Origin: Coriobacteriia bacterium
GTDB lineage: Bacteria; Actinomycetota; Coriobacteriia; Anaerosomatales; SLCP01
Assembly (NCBI GenBank): GCA_007123455.1
Contig: SKKZ01000251.1
Coordinates: forward strand, 1 to 5,950
Reading direction: 5' to 3'
Length of the DNA: 5,950 nt
Position numbers and translations under genes: made by a program. Every line of letters starts with the position of its first letter. Position 1 is the stretch's first letter. Positions 1 through 5,950 of this stretch are shown here, one piece after another. Under the pieces are notes generated by a model. That model did not search any database and had not been told where the DNA came from. It saw only the letters and a program-made list of their open reading frames with translations.

Positions 1-434
1 ACGCTGCACACCCCCAGTCAGCGGCCCAAATGGCCGCTGTCGACATCGTACTCGATGAGATCGGTGCGACTGGAAGCCCTCGCGTGCTCGTTCTCAACAA
101 GGTCGACCTGCTGCCTGCCGATGAGCGGGCACGGATGGCCTCACGCTATCCCGATGCGGTTCTGCTGTCAGCGGCAAACGGTGAGGGGACTGAGCGTCTG
201 CTCGAGAGACTCGCTGCTGAGGCATCCCGGGGCAGCACTACGATGACCGTGCTGGTACCGTATACGAGAGGTGAGCTCGTGCAGCTCGCCCACGAGCGGA
301 CGCACCTGGTGAGCGAGCGTCATACACCGGAGGGAACCCAGCTCGTCATGAGAGTCCCGTCGGATATCGTGCCTCACTTCTCAGAGCATGAGATTGAACC
401 CATAAGCGTCGTCGAGGCAGACACGCCCGAATAG
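1..434 (+). CDS. hflX: GTPase HflX, C-terminal part (5' end outside window)
   Basis: This is the 3' part of the gene for HflX, a ribosome-associated GTPase that in other bacteria splits stalled or heat-damaged 70S ribosomes. The reading frame is already open at the left edge (first full codon at base 3), so the N-terminal domain and the G1-G3 motifs lie upstream. Visible are an AAHPQ stretch like the family's DASHP segment, the G4 motif NKVD (bases 96-107), the G5 motif SAANG (from base 168), and the HflX C-terminal domain with PYTRGELVQLAHE and a following EGTQL segment. The stop TAG is at 432-434. The gene converges on lexA with 19 bp between the stop codons and no clear terminator. An ATG at base 30 is internal to the protein, not a start. 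The family call is firm from the motif order. Confidence 0.93.
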   Translation, partial: AAHPQSAAQMAAVDIVLDEIGATGSPRVLVLNKVDLLPADERARMASRYPDAVLLSAANGEGTERLLERLAAEASRGSTTMTVLVPYTRGELVQLAHERTHLVSERHTPEGTQLVMRVPSDIVPHFSEHEIEPISVVEADTPE

Positions 435-453
435 GACACTCTGACCGTCGGGA

Positions 454-1077
454 TCAGATGCGACGGAACAATGCCACGACCGTACCGAGTATGGTCACGT
501 CCCGCGCGTAGATCGGCTCGAGCGACGCATTCTCCGGCTGGAGCCGTACGCGATCGGCTTCCTTGTAGAAGCGCTTGACCGTAGCATCGTCTTCCAGGAG
601 CGCGACGACGATGTCGCCGTTCGATGCGGTGTTCTGCTGGCGGACCACGACGTAGTCACCATCGAGGATCCCGGCCTCGATCATCGAATCGCCCCGGACG
701 CGCAGGATGAACGTCGACTCGTCAGCCATCTCCACCGGCAGGGACATCGTCGCTTCGATGTTCTCGGCAGCGAGAAGGGGAGAGCCCGCGGCCACCTGCC
801 CTACGAGGGGCACCGCGCGCACCGCACCATAGTCGATCGCACGGTCTGTGTCGCGATAGTCAAGAACCTCGAGTGCGCGAGGCTTCGAGGGATCCCGACG
901 CAAGAATCCCTTGTCCTCGAGCGCCGCAAGGTGCGAGTGGACCGTCGACGAAGACGAGAGGCCTACAGCCTCGCCGATCTCGCGGACCGACGGTGGAAAG
1001 CCCCGTCGATGGATCTCGGCCCGGATGAAGTCGAGTATCTGTCGCTGACGATCGGTCATCTCGCGCTTGTAGGACAT
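454..1077 (-). CDS. lexA: LexA, SOS regulon repressor with self-cleaving S24 domain
   Basis: LexA represses DNA-damage genes and cleaves itself when activated by RecA filaments. The 207-residue product has the usual length. Residues about 7-70 form the winged-helix DNA-binding domain, including PPSVREIGEAVGLSSSSTVH. Residues about 87-207 form the S24 peptidase domain, with the Ala97-Gly98 scissile bond in VAAGSP, catalytic Ser131 in RGDSMIEAG and catalytic Lys168 in DATVKRFYK. Every key residue is present, so the protein should be functional. I chose the ATG at 1075-1077 because AGGAGG lies 5 bases upstream (1083-1088). The frame stays open for 34 more codons, but that stretch runs through the operators and has no comparable ribosome binding site. 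The gene is divergent from the LysM protein gene and sits behind four LexA-box-like dyads, which indicates autoregulation and shared SOS control. Confidence 0.98.
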   Translation of the reverse strand: MSYKREMTDRQRQILDFIRAEIHRRGFPPSVREIGEAVGLSSSSTVHSHLAALEDKGFLRRDPSKPRALEVLDYRDTDRAIDYGAVRAVPLVGQVAAGSPLLAAENIEATMSLPVEMADESTFILRVRGDSMIEAGILDGDYVVVRQQNTASNGDIVVALLEDDATVKRFYKEADRVRLQPENASLEPIYARDVTILGTVVALFRRI

Positions 1078-1095
1078 CGTGTCCTCCTCCAGCAC

Positions 1096-1109
1096 CGAAA
1101 GCGTGTTCG
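1096..1109. promoter_or_regulatory. LexA box D (SOS operator, lexA-proximal)
   Basis: CGAAAGCGTGTTCG fits the Gram-positive LexA operator form CGAAC-N4-GTTCG with one departure (A for C at position 5). It lies 19 bases before the lexA start codon and about at the predicted transcription start of lexA, where a bound repressor would block initiation. It is the weakest of the four boxes together with box A. Confidence 0.68.
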
Positions 1110-1114
1110 ACGGC

Positions 1115-1144
1115 AGTGTAGTACATCGCGCACTCGGCACGCAA
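1115..1144 (-). promoter_or_regulatory. Predicted lexA promoter
   Basis: Read on the minus strand, a -35-like TTGCGT (1139-1144) and a -10-like TACACT (1115-1120) are separated by 18 bases, giving a predicted start near 1108. The -35 is a poor match. The support comes mainly from position: LexA box A overlaps the -35 and box D covers the predicted start. Confidence 0.5.
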
Positions 1145-1155
1145 ACATGCGTTCG
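1142..1155. promoter_or_regulatory. LexA box A (SOS operator)
   Basis: On the minus strand this reads CGAACGCATGTTTG, one base from a perfect CGAAC-N4-GTTCG dyad. It overlaps the -35 of the predicted lexA promoter, so it probably serves lexA autoregulation. Its centre is 31 bp, about three helical turns, from the centre of box B. Confidence 0.78.
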
Positions 1156-1165
1156 CCCCTGCACA

Positions 1166-1193
1166 TTGCAATCGAACATATGTTTGGTATCAT
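1166..1193 (+). promoter_or_regulatory. Predicted promoter of the LysM protein gene, extended -10
   Basis: TTGCAA (1166-1171) and TATCAT (1188-1193) are separated by 16 bases. TATCAT matches the -10 consensus at five of six positions and is preceded by TGG, an extended -10 element. The predicted start is near 1200, leaving an untranslated leader of about 80 bases. LexA box B fills the spacer and box C covers the start, so the promoter should be tightly repressed until DNA damage. Confidence 0.65.
1173..1186. promoter_or_regulatory. LexA box B (SOS operator)
   Basis: CGAACATATGTTTG differs by one base from the perfect dyad CGAACATATGTTCG, the classic optimal LexA/DinR site of Gram-positive bacteria. 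It lies between the -35 and -10 of the predicted LysM-gene promoter, where a bound repressor would exclude RNA polymerase. Confidence 0.88.
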
Positions 1194-1198
1194 TGGTG

Positions 1199-1212
1199 CG
1201 AACACACGTTCG
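1199..1212. promoter_or_regulatory. LexA box C (SOS operator)
   Basis: CGAACACACGTTCG is an exact CGAAC-N4-GTTCG dyad, with both half-sites perfect. It lies at the predicted transcription start of the LysM protein gene. Its centre is 26 bp from that of box B. Confidence 0.9.
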
Positions 1213-1281
1213 GCGTTGATGTCAGACCCGGATCGTACGGTCCACTCACAGACCGGCAGAAGAGCAGGAGGGGACACGGCC

Positions 1282-1686
1282 ATGCACGCACAGATGGTTT
1301 CAGGCGACCTGGAGCGGCGACACGCATCTCAGGCACATCCTTCACGCAGATGCGGGAGTCGCGCCGTACCGGCCCCGATGCGTGGGCCGGGCGTGCTACT
1401 AGAGTGGGCCGCCGTTGCAATGGTGGGCCTCGCTCTGATCATCGCATCGCTGAACCTCGTGGCGCCTGCCACGACTGATATTGTGGATACTCTCCCTGTC
1501 CGGGTAGAGCAGGGTGACTCTCTCTGGAGCCTTGCCTCCGCGCACCGGGTACACGGACTCACAACCGCACAGACCGCCGATCTGATACGCGAGATCAACG
1601 GTCTTTCCGGGTCTGTCGTATTCGCAGGACAGCTGCTCGAGGTTCCCCGGCCCGATGAGTCACAGAGATCGTATGTTCGGCGGTGA
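1282..1686 (+). CDS. SOS-controlled membrane protein with LysM domain (YneA/ChiZ-like)
   Basis: The 134-residue protein has three parts. Residues 1-37 are an arginine-rich tail with no lysine. Residues about 38-60 form one transmembrane helix. Residues 72-122 are an extracytoplasmic LysM domain, starting at PVRVEQGDSLWSLA and ending FAGQLLEVP, that should bind peptidoglycan. I chose the ATG at 1282 because AGGAGG lies 10 bases upstream (1266-1271); in-frame ATGs at 1219 and 1294 lack a well-placed site. The architecture and the place between lexA and nrdR match M. tuberculosis Rv2719c (ChiZ) and recall B. subtilis YneA, both SOS-induced proteins that affect cell division. With LexA boxes over its promoter, the likely role is delaying division while DNA is repaired. 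I see no hydrolase domain beyond LysM, so inhibition by binding partners is likelier than wall cleavage. Function is inferred; family and topology are seen. Confidence 0.88.
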   Translation: MHAQMVSGDLERRHASQAHPSRRCGSRAVPAPMRGPGVLLEWAAVAMVGLALIIASLNLVAPATTDIVDTLPVRVEQGDSLWSLASAHRVHGLTTAQTADLIREINGLSGSVVFAGQLLEVPRPDESQRSYVRR

Positions 1687-1746
1687 AGTGATCCTGCGCC
1701 TGCACACGTGACCGGAAGATCGTGACGTTCGTGCACCGATTCAGCG

Positions 1747-1776
1747 TTGTAGGTGCTACATCTTGTGTGCTAGGCT
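1747..1776 (+). promoter_or_regulatory. Predicted nrdR promoter
   Basis: A TTGTAG (1747-1752) and a TAGGCT (1771-1776) are separated by 18 bases. Both fit the consensus only partly, but their placement relative to the two NrdR boxes supports them: one box fills the spacer and the other starts at the predicted transcription start near 1783. Confidence 0.45.
1753..1768. promoter_or_regulatory. NrdR box 1 (candidate)
   Basis: GTGCTACATCTTGTGT matches the NrdR box acaCwAtATaTwGtgt at 12 of 16 positions, including nearly all of the CwA..AT..TwG core. It lies in the spacer of the predicted nrdR promoter. It pairs with a second site whose centre is 31 bp downstream. Confidence 0.66.
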
Positions 1777-1783
1777 CACCCGT

Positions 1784-1799
1784 AGTCAAGATATAGGGG
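1784..1799. promoter_or_regulatory. NrdR box 2 (candidate)
   Basis: AGTCAAGATATAGGGG matches the NrdR box at 11 of 16 positions, with the core CAAGATATAG well kept. It overlaps the nrdR ribosome binding region. The exact 31-bp spacing to box 1, three helical turns, is the arrangement known for paired NrdR sites upstream of ribonucleotide reductase operons. Confidence 0.62.
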
Positions 1800-1807
1800 T
1801 GAGCCGG

Positions 1808-2257
1808 ATGCGGTGTCCGTTCTGCGGTCACGGTGAGACGAAGGTCGTCGATTCGCGTGTATCCGAGTCCCAGGATGCAATCAGGCGCAGGCGGGAATGC
1901 CTCTCGTGTGAGAAGCGTTTCACTACGTACGAGCGGCGCGAAGAGATGCCGCTCATGGTGTCGAAGCGTGACGGCACCACCGAGCCTTTCGAACGCGGCA
2001 AACTCCTCAGAGGCCTCATTGTCGCCACCGCCAAGCGCGACGTCTCCACCGAGCAACTCGAAGGCCTCATCGGCGACATCGAGTCGGAACTCCACAACGA
2101 GTTTCGCTACGAGATTGATTCCAAGGTGCTGGGAGACATGGTGCTCGAGCGCCTCAGGCTCCTCGACAAGGTCGCTTATGTGCGCTTCGCCTCGGTCTAC
2201 AAGTCGTTCGAGGACGTTGACGAGTTCACATCGGAGCTTCGCGGGTTGAAACGTTGA
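1808..2257 (+). CDS. nrdR: NrdR, transcriptional repressor of ribonucleotide reductase genes
   Basis: NrdR senses ATP/dATP and represses ribonucleotide reductase genes when dNTPs are plentiful. The 149-residue product has the family length. Residues 3-34 form a zinc ribbon with Cys3/Cys6 (CPFC) and Cys31/Cys34 (CLSC), followed by RFTTYER. Residues about 48-138 form the ATP-cone, with EPFERGKL and the conserved VAYVRFASVYKSF. I chose the ATG at 1808, which gives the usual MRCPFC beginning, with AGGGG (1795-1799 region) about 8-9 bases upstream. A GTG at 1799 and an ATG at 1763 would add residues not seen in the family. Two NrdR-box-like sites in its own promoter suggest autorepression. In many actinobacteria nrdR adjoins nrdJ (class II reductase); here the next gene is dut, 82 bp on, so its reductase targets must lie elsewhere. 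Confidence 0.97.
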   Translation: MRCPFCGHGETKVVDSRVSESQDAIRRRRECLSCEKRFTTYERREEMPLMVSKRDGTTEPFERGKLLRGLIVATAKRDVSTEQLEGLIGDIESELHNEFRYEIDSKVLGDMVLERLRLLDKVAYVRFASVYKSFEDVDEFTSELRGLKR

Positions 2258-2339
2258 GCCGGTCCGGCAACCTGCCGCACGCTCGCGTCGAACGGGTCCG
2301 TCGGCCGAGTGGCGGATGGTTCGTTATCTCGAGGGGGGC

Positions 2340-2783
2340 GTGGCACATCTCGTGCGTGTGAAGGTCCGACTCATAGACAAGGGGCTGCCTCTCCCGGCAT
2401 ACGCTCATCACGGTGACGCCGGGCTCGACCTCTACGCTGCCGCGCCCGTCACACTCCAACCCTTCAGCCGGGCCCTCGTGCCTACCGGCATCGCAGTGGC
2501 GATACCCGAGGGCTATGCGGGCTTCGTTCAGCCGCGCAGCGGACTTGCGATGCGCAGTGGCCTGGGACTAGTGAACACTCCCGGCCTCATAGACAGTCAC
2601 TACCGTGGCGAGATCAAGGTGATTCTCATCAATCTCGATCCCGACACCCCGATCGGGATCGAGCGTGGTGACAAGATCGCTCAGCTCGTCATCCAACCAG
2701 TCGTCCGCGCAGACCTCGTCGAGACTGAGACGCTCGACGACACAGTGCGAGGGGAGGGCGGGTTTGGCAGCACCGGCGTGTGA
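2340..2783 (+). CDS. dut: Deoxyuridine 5'-triphosphate nucleotidohydrolase (dUTPase)
   Basis: This trimeric enzyme hydrolyses dUTP to dUMP and diphosphate. It keeps uracil out of DNA and supplies dUMP for thymidylate synthesis. All five dUTPase motifs are present (numbered from this start): motif I DAGLDL (26-31), motif II PRSG (65-68), motif III GLIDSHYRGE with catalytic Asp85, motif IV RGDKIAQLVI (109-118) and motif V RGEGGFGSTG (137-146). The 147 residues match the bacterial trimeric type. The start is uncertain. GTG at 2340 has GAGG (2331-2334) 5 bases upstream. GTG at 2352 begins nearer the conserved VRVKVRL and has the G-run 13 bases away. ATG at 2316 has no clear ribosome binding site. 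The gene overlaps the Nudix gene by 20 bp, so the two are surely co-transcribed and probably translationally coupled. Confidence 0.96.
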   Translation: MAHLVRVKVRLIDKGLPLPAYAHHGDAGLDLYAAAPVTLQPFSRALVPTGIAVAIPEGYAGFVQPRSGLAMRSGLGLVNTPGLIDSHYRGEIKVILINLDPDTPIGIERGDKIAQLVIQPVVRADLVETETLDDTVRGEGGFGSTGV

Positions 2784-3228
2784 GTCCCCGAGGATCAGGG
2801 TTGCAGCCCTGATCCTTCTCGACGGCCAGGTGCTCCTCGTGCGCCATCGCAAAGGCCACCGCTCGTACCATCTGCTGCCAGGTGGAGGCGTCGAGAAGGG
2901 CGAGACTCTCCGCGAGGCTCTCATCAGGGAGGTTGCAGAGGAGACCGGTCTGGTGGCCGAGATCGGCAGGCCCCTGGTAATCAACGACACCATCGACCCT
3001 GCGGGCACGCGGCATCTCCTGAACATCACGTTTGCGGCTACAGTCGTCGGCGGATCTCTGACGGCCGACCCGACGGATCATCGCATCGAGGGGCTTGACC
3101 TTGTGGACCCCTCGGGACTCGCCGTGCTCGATCTTCGTCCACCGATCGCCATCGAGCTTGTCGCGGCGATCGCGGCGGGCGACGCATTTCACGCCACCTA
3201 CCTGGGCCCACTCTTCACCGAAGAGTGA
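2764..3228 (+). CDS. Nudix hydrolase, substrate unknown
   Basis: Nudix enzymes hydrolyse a nucleoside diphosphate linked to another moiety. The 154-residue protein carries an intact Nudix box at residues 41-63 (G-x5-E-x7-REVAEETGL), so the metal-binding glutamates are in place. IRVAALILLDGQVLLVRHRK before the box is the usual first strand pair. The start is a TTG at 2764: AGGGGAGGG (2750-2758) lies 5 bases upstream, and no ATG or GTG occurs in frame between there and the first strand. A longer frame from ATG 2665 would add a serine-rich stretch read out of frame through dut. Overlap with dut suggests a nucleotide-pool or housecleaning role, for example removal of damaged or unwanted NTPs, but the Nudix box does not reveal the substrate. 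MutT-like and nucleotide-sugar activities both remain possible. Confidence 0.92.
   Translation: MAAPACESPRIRVAALILLDGQVLLVRHRKGHRSYHLLPGGGVEKGETLREALIREVAEETGLVAEIGRPLVINDTIDPAGTRHLLNITFAATVVGGSLTADPTDHRIEGLDLVDPSGLAVLDLRPPIAIELVAAIAAGDAFHATYLGPLFTEE
3209..3227. terminator. Perfect 8-bp hairpin over the Nudix stop codon
   Basis: CACTCTTC (3209-3216) and GAAGAGTG (3220-3227) are perfect inverted repeats around a 3-base loop, ending inside the stop codon. No T-run follows, so it is at best a weak terminator and may instead protect the mRNA 3' end. From 3229 to 3337 I see no convincing promoter and no purine-riboswitch signature ahead of the permease. Confidence 0.35.
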
Positions 3229-3337
3229 CCACCCGCATATGAACGTTCGGCACCGACGCGAAAGGGGACGCCTGCAAATCGACCACGCTGGACACCACGA
3301 ACGCTCTAACCGACACGAGTAGAAGTAAGGGAGTGAG

Positions 3338-4758
<1,421 letters not shown>

Positions 4759-4857
4759 GGGCAGTCTGGCGAGTGCATGGTCCCGTGCATGGCGCTCGCG
4801 GTGGTCGTCGACGTGGTTACTGAATCCGCGCCTGCCGCCCGAGAGCAAGAGACTAGC

Positions 4858-4875
4858 CGGCAGCTGACGCTGCCG
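4858..4875. other. Hairpin 1 downstream of the permease
   Basis: CGGCAGC (4858-4864) and GCTGCCG (4869-4875) form a perfect 7-bp stem with a TGAC loop. It is the first of three hairpins within about 100 bases after the permease. No T-run follows. The 99 bases between the permease stop and this stem hold no gene that I recognise. Confidence 0.45.
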
Positions 4876-4884
4876 TGCGAGCAA

Positions 4885-4909
4885 GACACCGCTCACGGCG
4901 GAGCGTGTC
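4885..4909. other. Hairpin 2 downstream of the permease
   Basis: GACACCGCTC (4885-4894) pairs with GAGCGTGTC (4901-4909) as a 9-bp stem with one bulged C and the loop ACGGCG. It lies between two other hairpins and has no T-run of its own. Confidence 0.45.
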
Positions 4910-4917
4910 TCGCATAG

Positions 4918-4958
4918 ACAGGCCCCGGACTGCGAACACTGCGCGGTCCGGGGCCTGT
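4918..4958. terminator. Strong GC-rich hairpin, probable bidirectional terminator
   Basis: ACAGGCCCCGGAC (4918-4930) and GTCCGGGGCCTGT (4946-4958) are 13-bp perfect inverted repeats. Pairing can continue inward through a T-G wobble and GCG/CGC to leave a 7-base loop (4935-4941). It stands between the rightward permease and the leftward 101-residue gene, where a two-way terminator is expected. The tail (CGCACG) lacks the T-run of a classic intrinsic terminator, which is common in GC-rich actinobacteria. Confidence 0.65.
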
Positions 4959-5193
4959 CGCACGTATGAACAGCACAACAAGGCGATCACGGCGCCCTGT
5001 TCGCCGCACCTCTACACTCACCACAAGACCTCAGGACCCAGGACCCCTCTCTCGGCGCTCACAGTCCCCTTCTGCTACAGCCAGGTTAAGCTGATAATGT
5101 ATCTTATGGTAAGTCCCGAAGTTCGATTGCAAGTATGCCCTCTGCCCTGCCAGCGGGATTGCGGCCCGGCGTGAGAACCTGTCTCCAGGGGCA
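4959..5193. other. Gene-free intergenic stretch with an AT-rich patch
   Basis: I find no convincing gene on either strand here. A 99-codon open frame (4875-5174, plus strand) runs through the terminator hairpin and shows no domain. The one notable spot is an AT-rich patch near 5085-5110 that contains GATAATGTATC (5093-5103), a short GATA/TATC dyad. GATAAT there resembles a -10 on the plus strand, but no good -35 precedes it and no gene follows it, so a promoter is unsupported. Confidence 0.5.
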
Positions 5194-5499
5194 CTACCTG
5201 TCGCTCATATACGCGGATTCGAACTGCGACTTCGTGAGATCGTCCAGGTCGTCAGCGGCGGACACGAGATACTCGTGGGCCTCATCAGAATCGGTGAACC
5301 GTGCAAGGGACGTCACGCGCTCTTCGTCGTCCAGAGTGACAGCCTCGACGACCCACTCCTCCCGCTCCTCCGGCAACTCGGCCGATGGAGATCGGTAGAG
5401 GATGTCTTCACGCCATTCGAATGCCGGTTCTTCGGTAGCGTCGATGCGCGTGACCCGGAGACGATAGAACTCTGAGGCTGCCCCGATGATCTTGTCCAC
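5194..5499 (-). CDS. Small acidic protein of unknown function
   Basis: I do not recognise this 101-residue protein. It is strongly acidic (28 Asp/Glu against 11 Lys/Arg), has no cysteine, signal peptide or membrane segment, and should be soluble and cytoplasmic. The N-terminal half looks beta-rich (EFYRLRVTRI, EEWVVEAVTL). The end (ARFTDSDEAHEYLVSAADDL, then LTKSQFESAY) looks helical. The start is a GTG at 5497-5499: an in-frame TGA lies three codons upstream and no other start is near. The ribosome binding site is weak. It lies 33 bp downstream of the SH3-domain protein gene on the same strand, so the two probably form an operon. Codon use looks like the neighbours', which supports a real gene, but no homology was tested. 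Confidence 0.72.
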   Translation of the reverse strand: MDKIIGAASEFYRLRVTRIDATEEPAFEWREDILYRSPSAELPEEREEWVVEAVTLDDEERVTSLARFTDSDEAHEYLVSAADDLDDLTKSQFESAYMSDR

Positions 5500-5532
5500 G
5501 AATGCTCACGCGTACCCTTCAGGTCCGTGCGG

Positions 5533-5937
5533 TCACTCCTCTAGTTCGGTGTATTGCGGGCTGGCGGATACGTAACCCTCAACACCCTGCTCGTCCCTGA
5601 CGTGGTACCAGCCCTCAACCGTGCCCAGGTGTTCCAGTCGGGTTCCCCGGCCGAAGCCACGGATGAGCTCACCATCGCGCGATGGTTCGCGTCGGAAATT
5701 GAGTCCTTCGATGAGAACGACCACCGTACCCGCACTCTCGGCCTCATCGGGAGCCTCGCCTGTCTCGTCTTCCGGCTCCTCGGCAACACCATCGGGTGTC
5801 GGCGTAGTCTCTTCGACGGGCGCGACGGGAGGCGCATCACCCCGGTAGTCGCGCCACCAACCGTTGACGAGCATCACTAACACGAGCAAGACAGCTATAC
5901 CGGCGACTGCCCGCCCGATACGGCTCGCACTACTCAT
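5533..5937 (-). CDS. Membrane-anchored protein with extracytoplasmic bacterial SH3 domain
   Basis: The 134-residue protein has a short basic N-terminus, one hydrophobic segment (residues about 10-28, AVAGIAVLLVLVMLVNGWW), a Pro/Glu/Asp-rich linker (34-69) and a C-terminal bacterial SH3 domain (about 70-131). The SH3 domain shows the hallmark GLNFRREPSRDGELI, the GRGTRLEHLG turn, and WYHVRDEQGVEGYVSA. Such domains bind cell-wall peptides or proteins, so the protein is probably held in the membrane with its SH3 domain facing the wall. The lack of cysteine after the hydrophobic segment argues against a lipoprotein. The ATG at 5935-5937 follows GAGGG (5946-5950) by 8 bases, right at the window edge. 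The promoter lies outside. The ligand and exact role are unknown. Confidence 0.85.
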   Translation of the reverse strand: MSSASRIGRAVAGIAVLLVLVMLVNGWWRDYRGDAPPVAPVEETTPTPDGVAEEPEDETGEAPDEAESAGTVVVLIEGLNFRREPSRDGELIRGFGRGTRLEHLGTVEGWYHVRDEQGVEGYVSASPQYTELEE

Positions 5938-5950
5938 ATGTACAACCCTC

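Noticed and set aside
931..1281. Longer upstream reading of the LysM protein frame
   Set aside because: It runs antisense through lexA and its operators. The AGGAGG before ATG 1282 and the predicted promoter near 1166-1193 support the short form.
2298..2325. tRNA-like GGCCGAGTGG followed by GGTTCG between nrdR and dut
   Set aside because: These resemble a D-arm and a T-loop by chance, but no anticodon arm, acceptor stem or proper spacing is present.
3238..3248. GAACGTTC palindrome upstream of the permease as a further LexA box
   Set aside because: The half-sites abut with no 4-base spacer, so it does not fit the GAAC-N4-GTTC operator.
5090..5105. AT-rich dyad as an operator or promoter
   Set aside because: There is no paired -35 and no gene start downstream on the plus strand. 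On the minus strand it lies after the last gene.

Overview
This window looks like chromosomal DNA from a GC-rich actinobacterium. Three things point there. The order hflX, lexA, a divergent LysM membrane protein and then nrdR matches the M. tuberculosis Rv2725c/Rv2720/Rv2719c/Rv2718c neighbourhood. The LexA operators have the Gram-positive GAAC-N4-GTTC form. The promoters and start codons (GTG, TTG) also fit. A deep lineage such as the Coriobacteriia and relatives is a guess. I see no insertion sequence, phage gene, CRISPR array, tRNA or rRNA.

Left part (1-2257), DNA damage and dNTP control. The 3' end of hflX converges on lexA across a 19-bp gap. lexA (minus strand) and a small TM + LysM protein (plus strand) diverge from about 200 bp holding four LexA-box-like dyads. 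These are placed so that each of the two predicted promoters is touched by two boxes. The LysM protein resembles the SOS-induced division regulators YneA and ChiZ/Rv2719c. Next comes nrdR, the repressor of ribonucleotide reductase genes. It has two NrdR-box-like sites 31 bp apart in its own promoter, so nrdR probably represses itself.

Middle (2258-4758), nucleotide metabolism. A dUTPase gene (dut) overlaps a Nudix hydrolase gene by 20 bp. The Nudix gene starts at TTG, and its ribosome binding site lies in the codons for the last dUTPase motif. An AzgA/PbuG-type purine permease follows. It is split by a frameshift near 3902-3907 that is best explained by an extra TG dinucleotide. The frameshift could be a real lesion or an assembly error.

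Right part (4759-5950). A 435-bp gene-free stretch carries three tandem hairpins, the last a very strong GC stem that probably terminates transcription between convergent units. Two minus-strand genes follow: an acidic protein of unknown function and, upstream of it, a membrane-anchored SH3-domain protein. They probably form an operon.

No wholly new system is evident. The most informative signals are the four-box SOS control region, the paired NrdR boxes, the permease frameshift, and the ribosome binding site inside dUTPase motif V.
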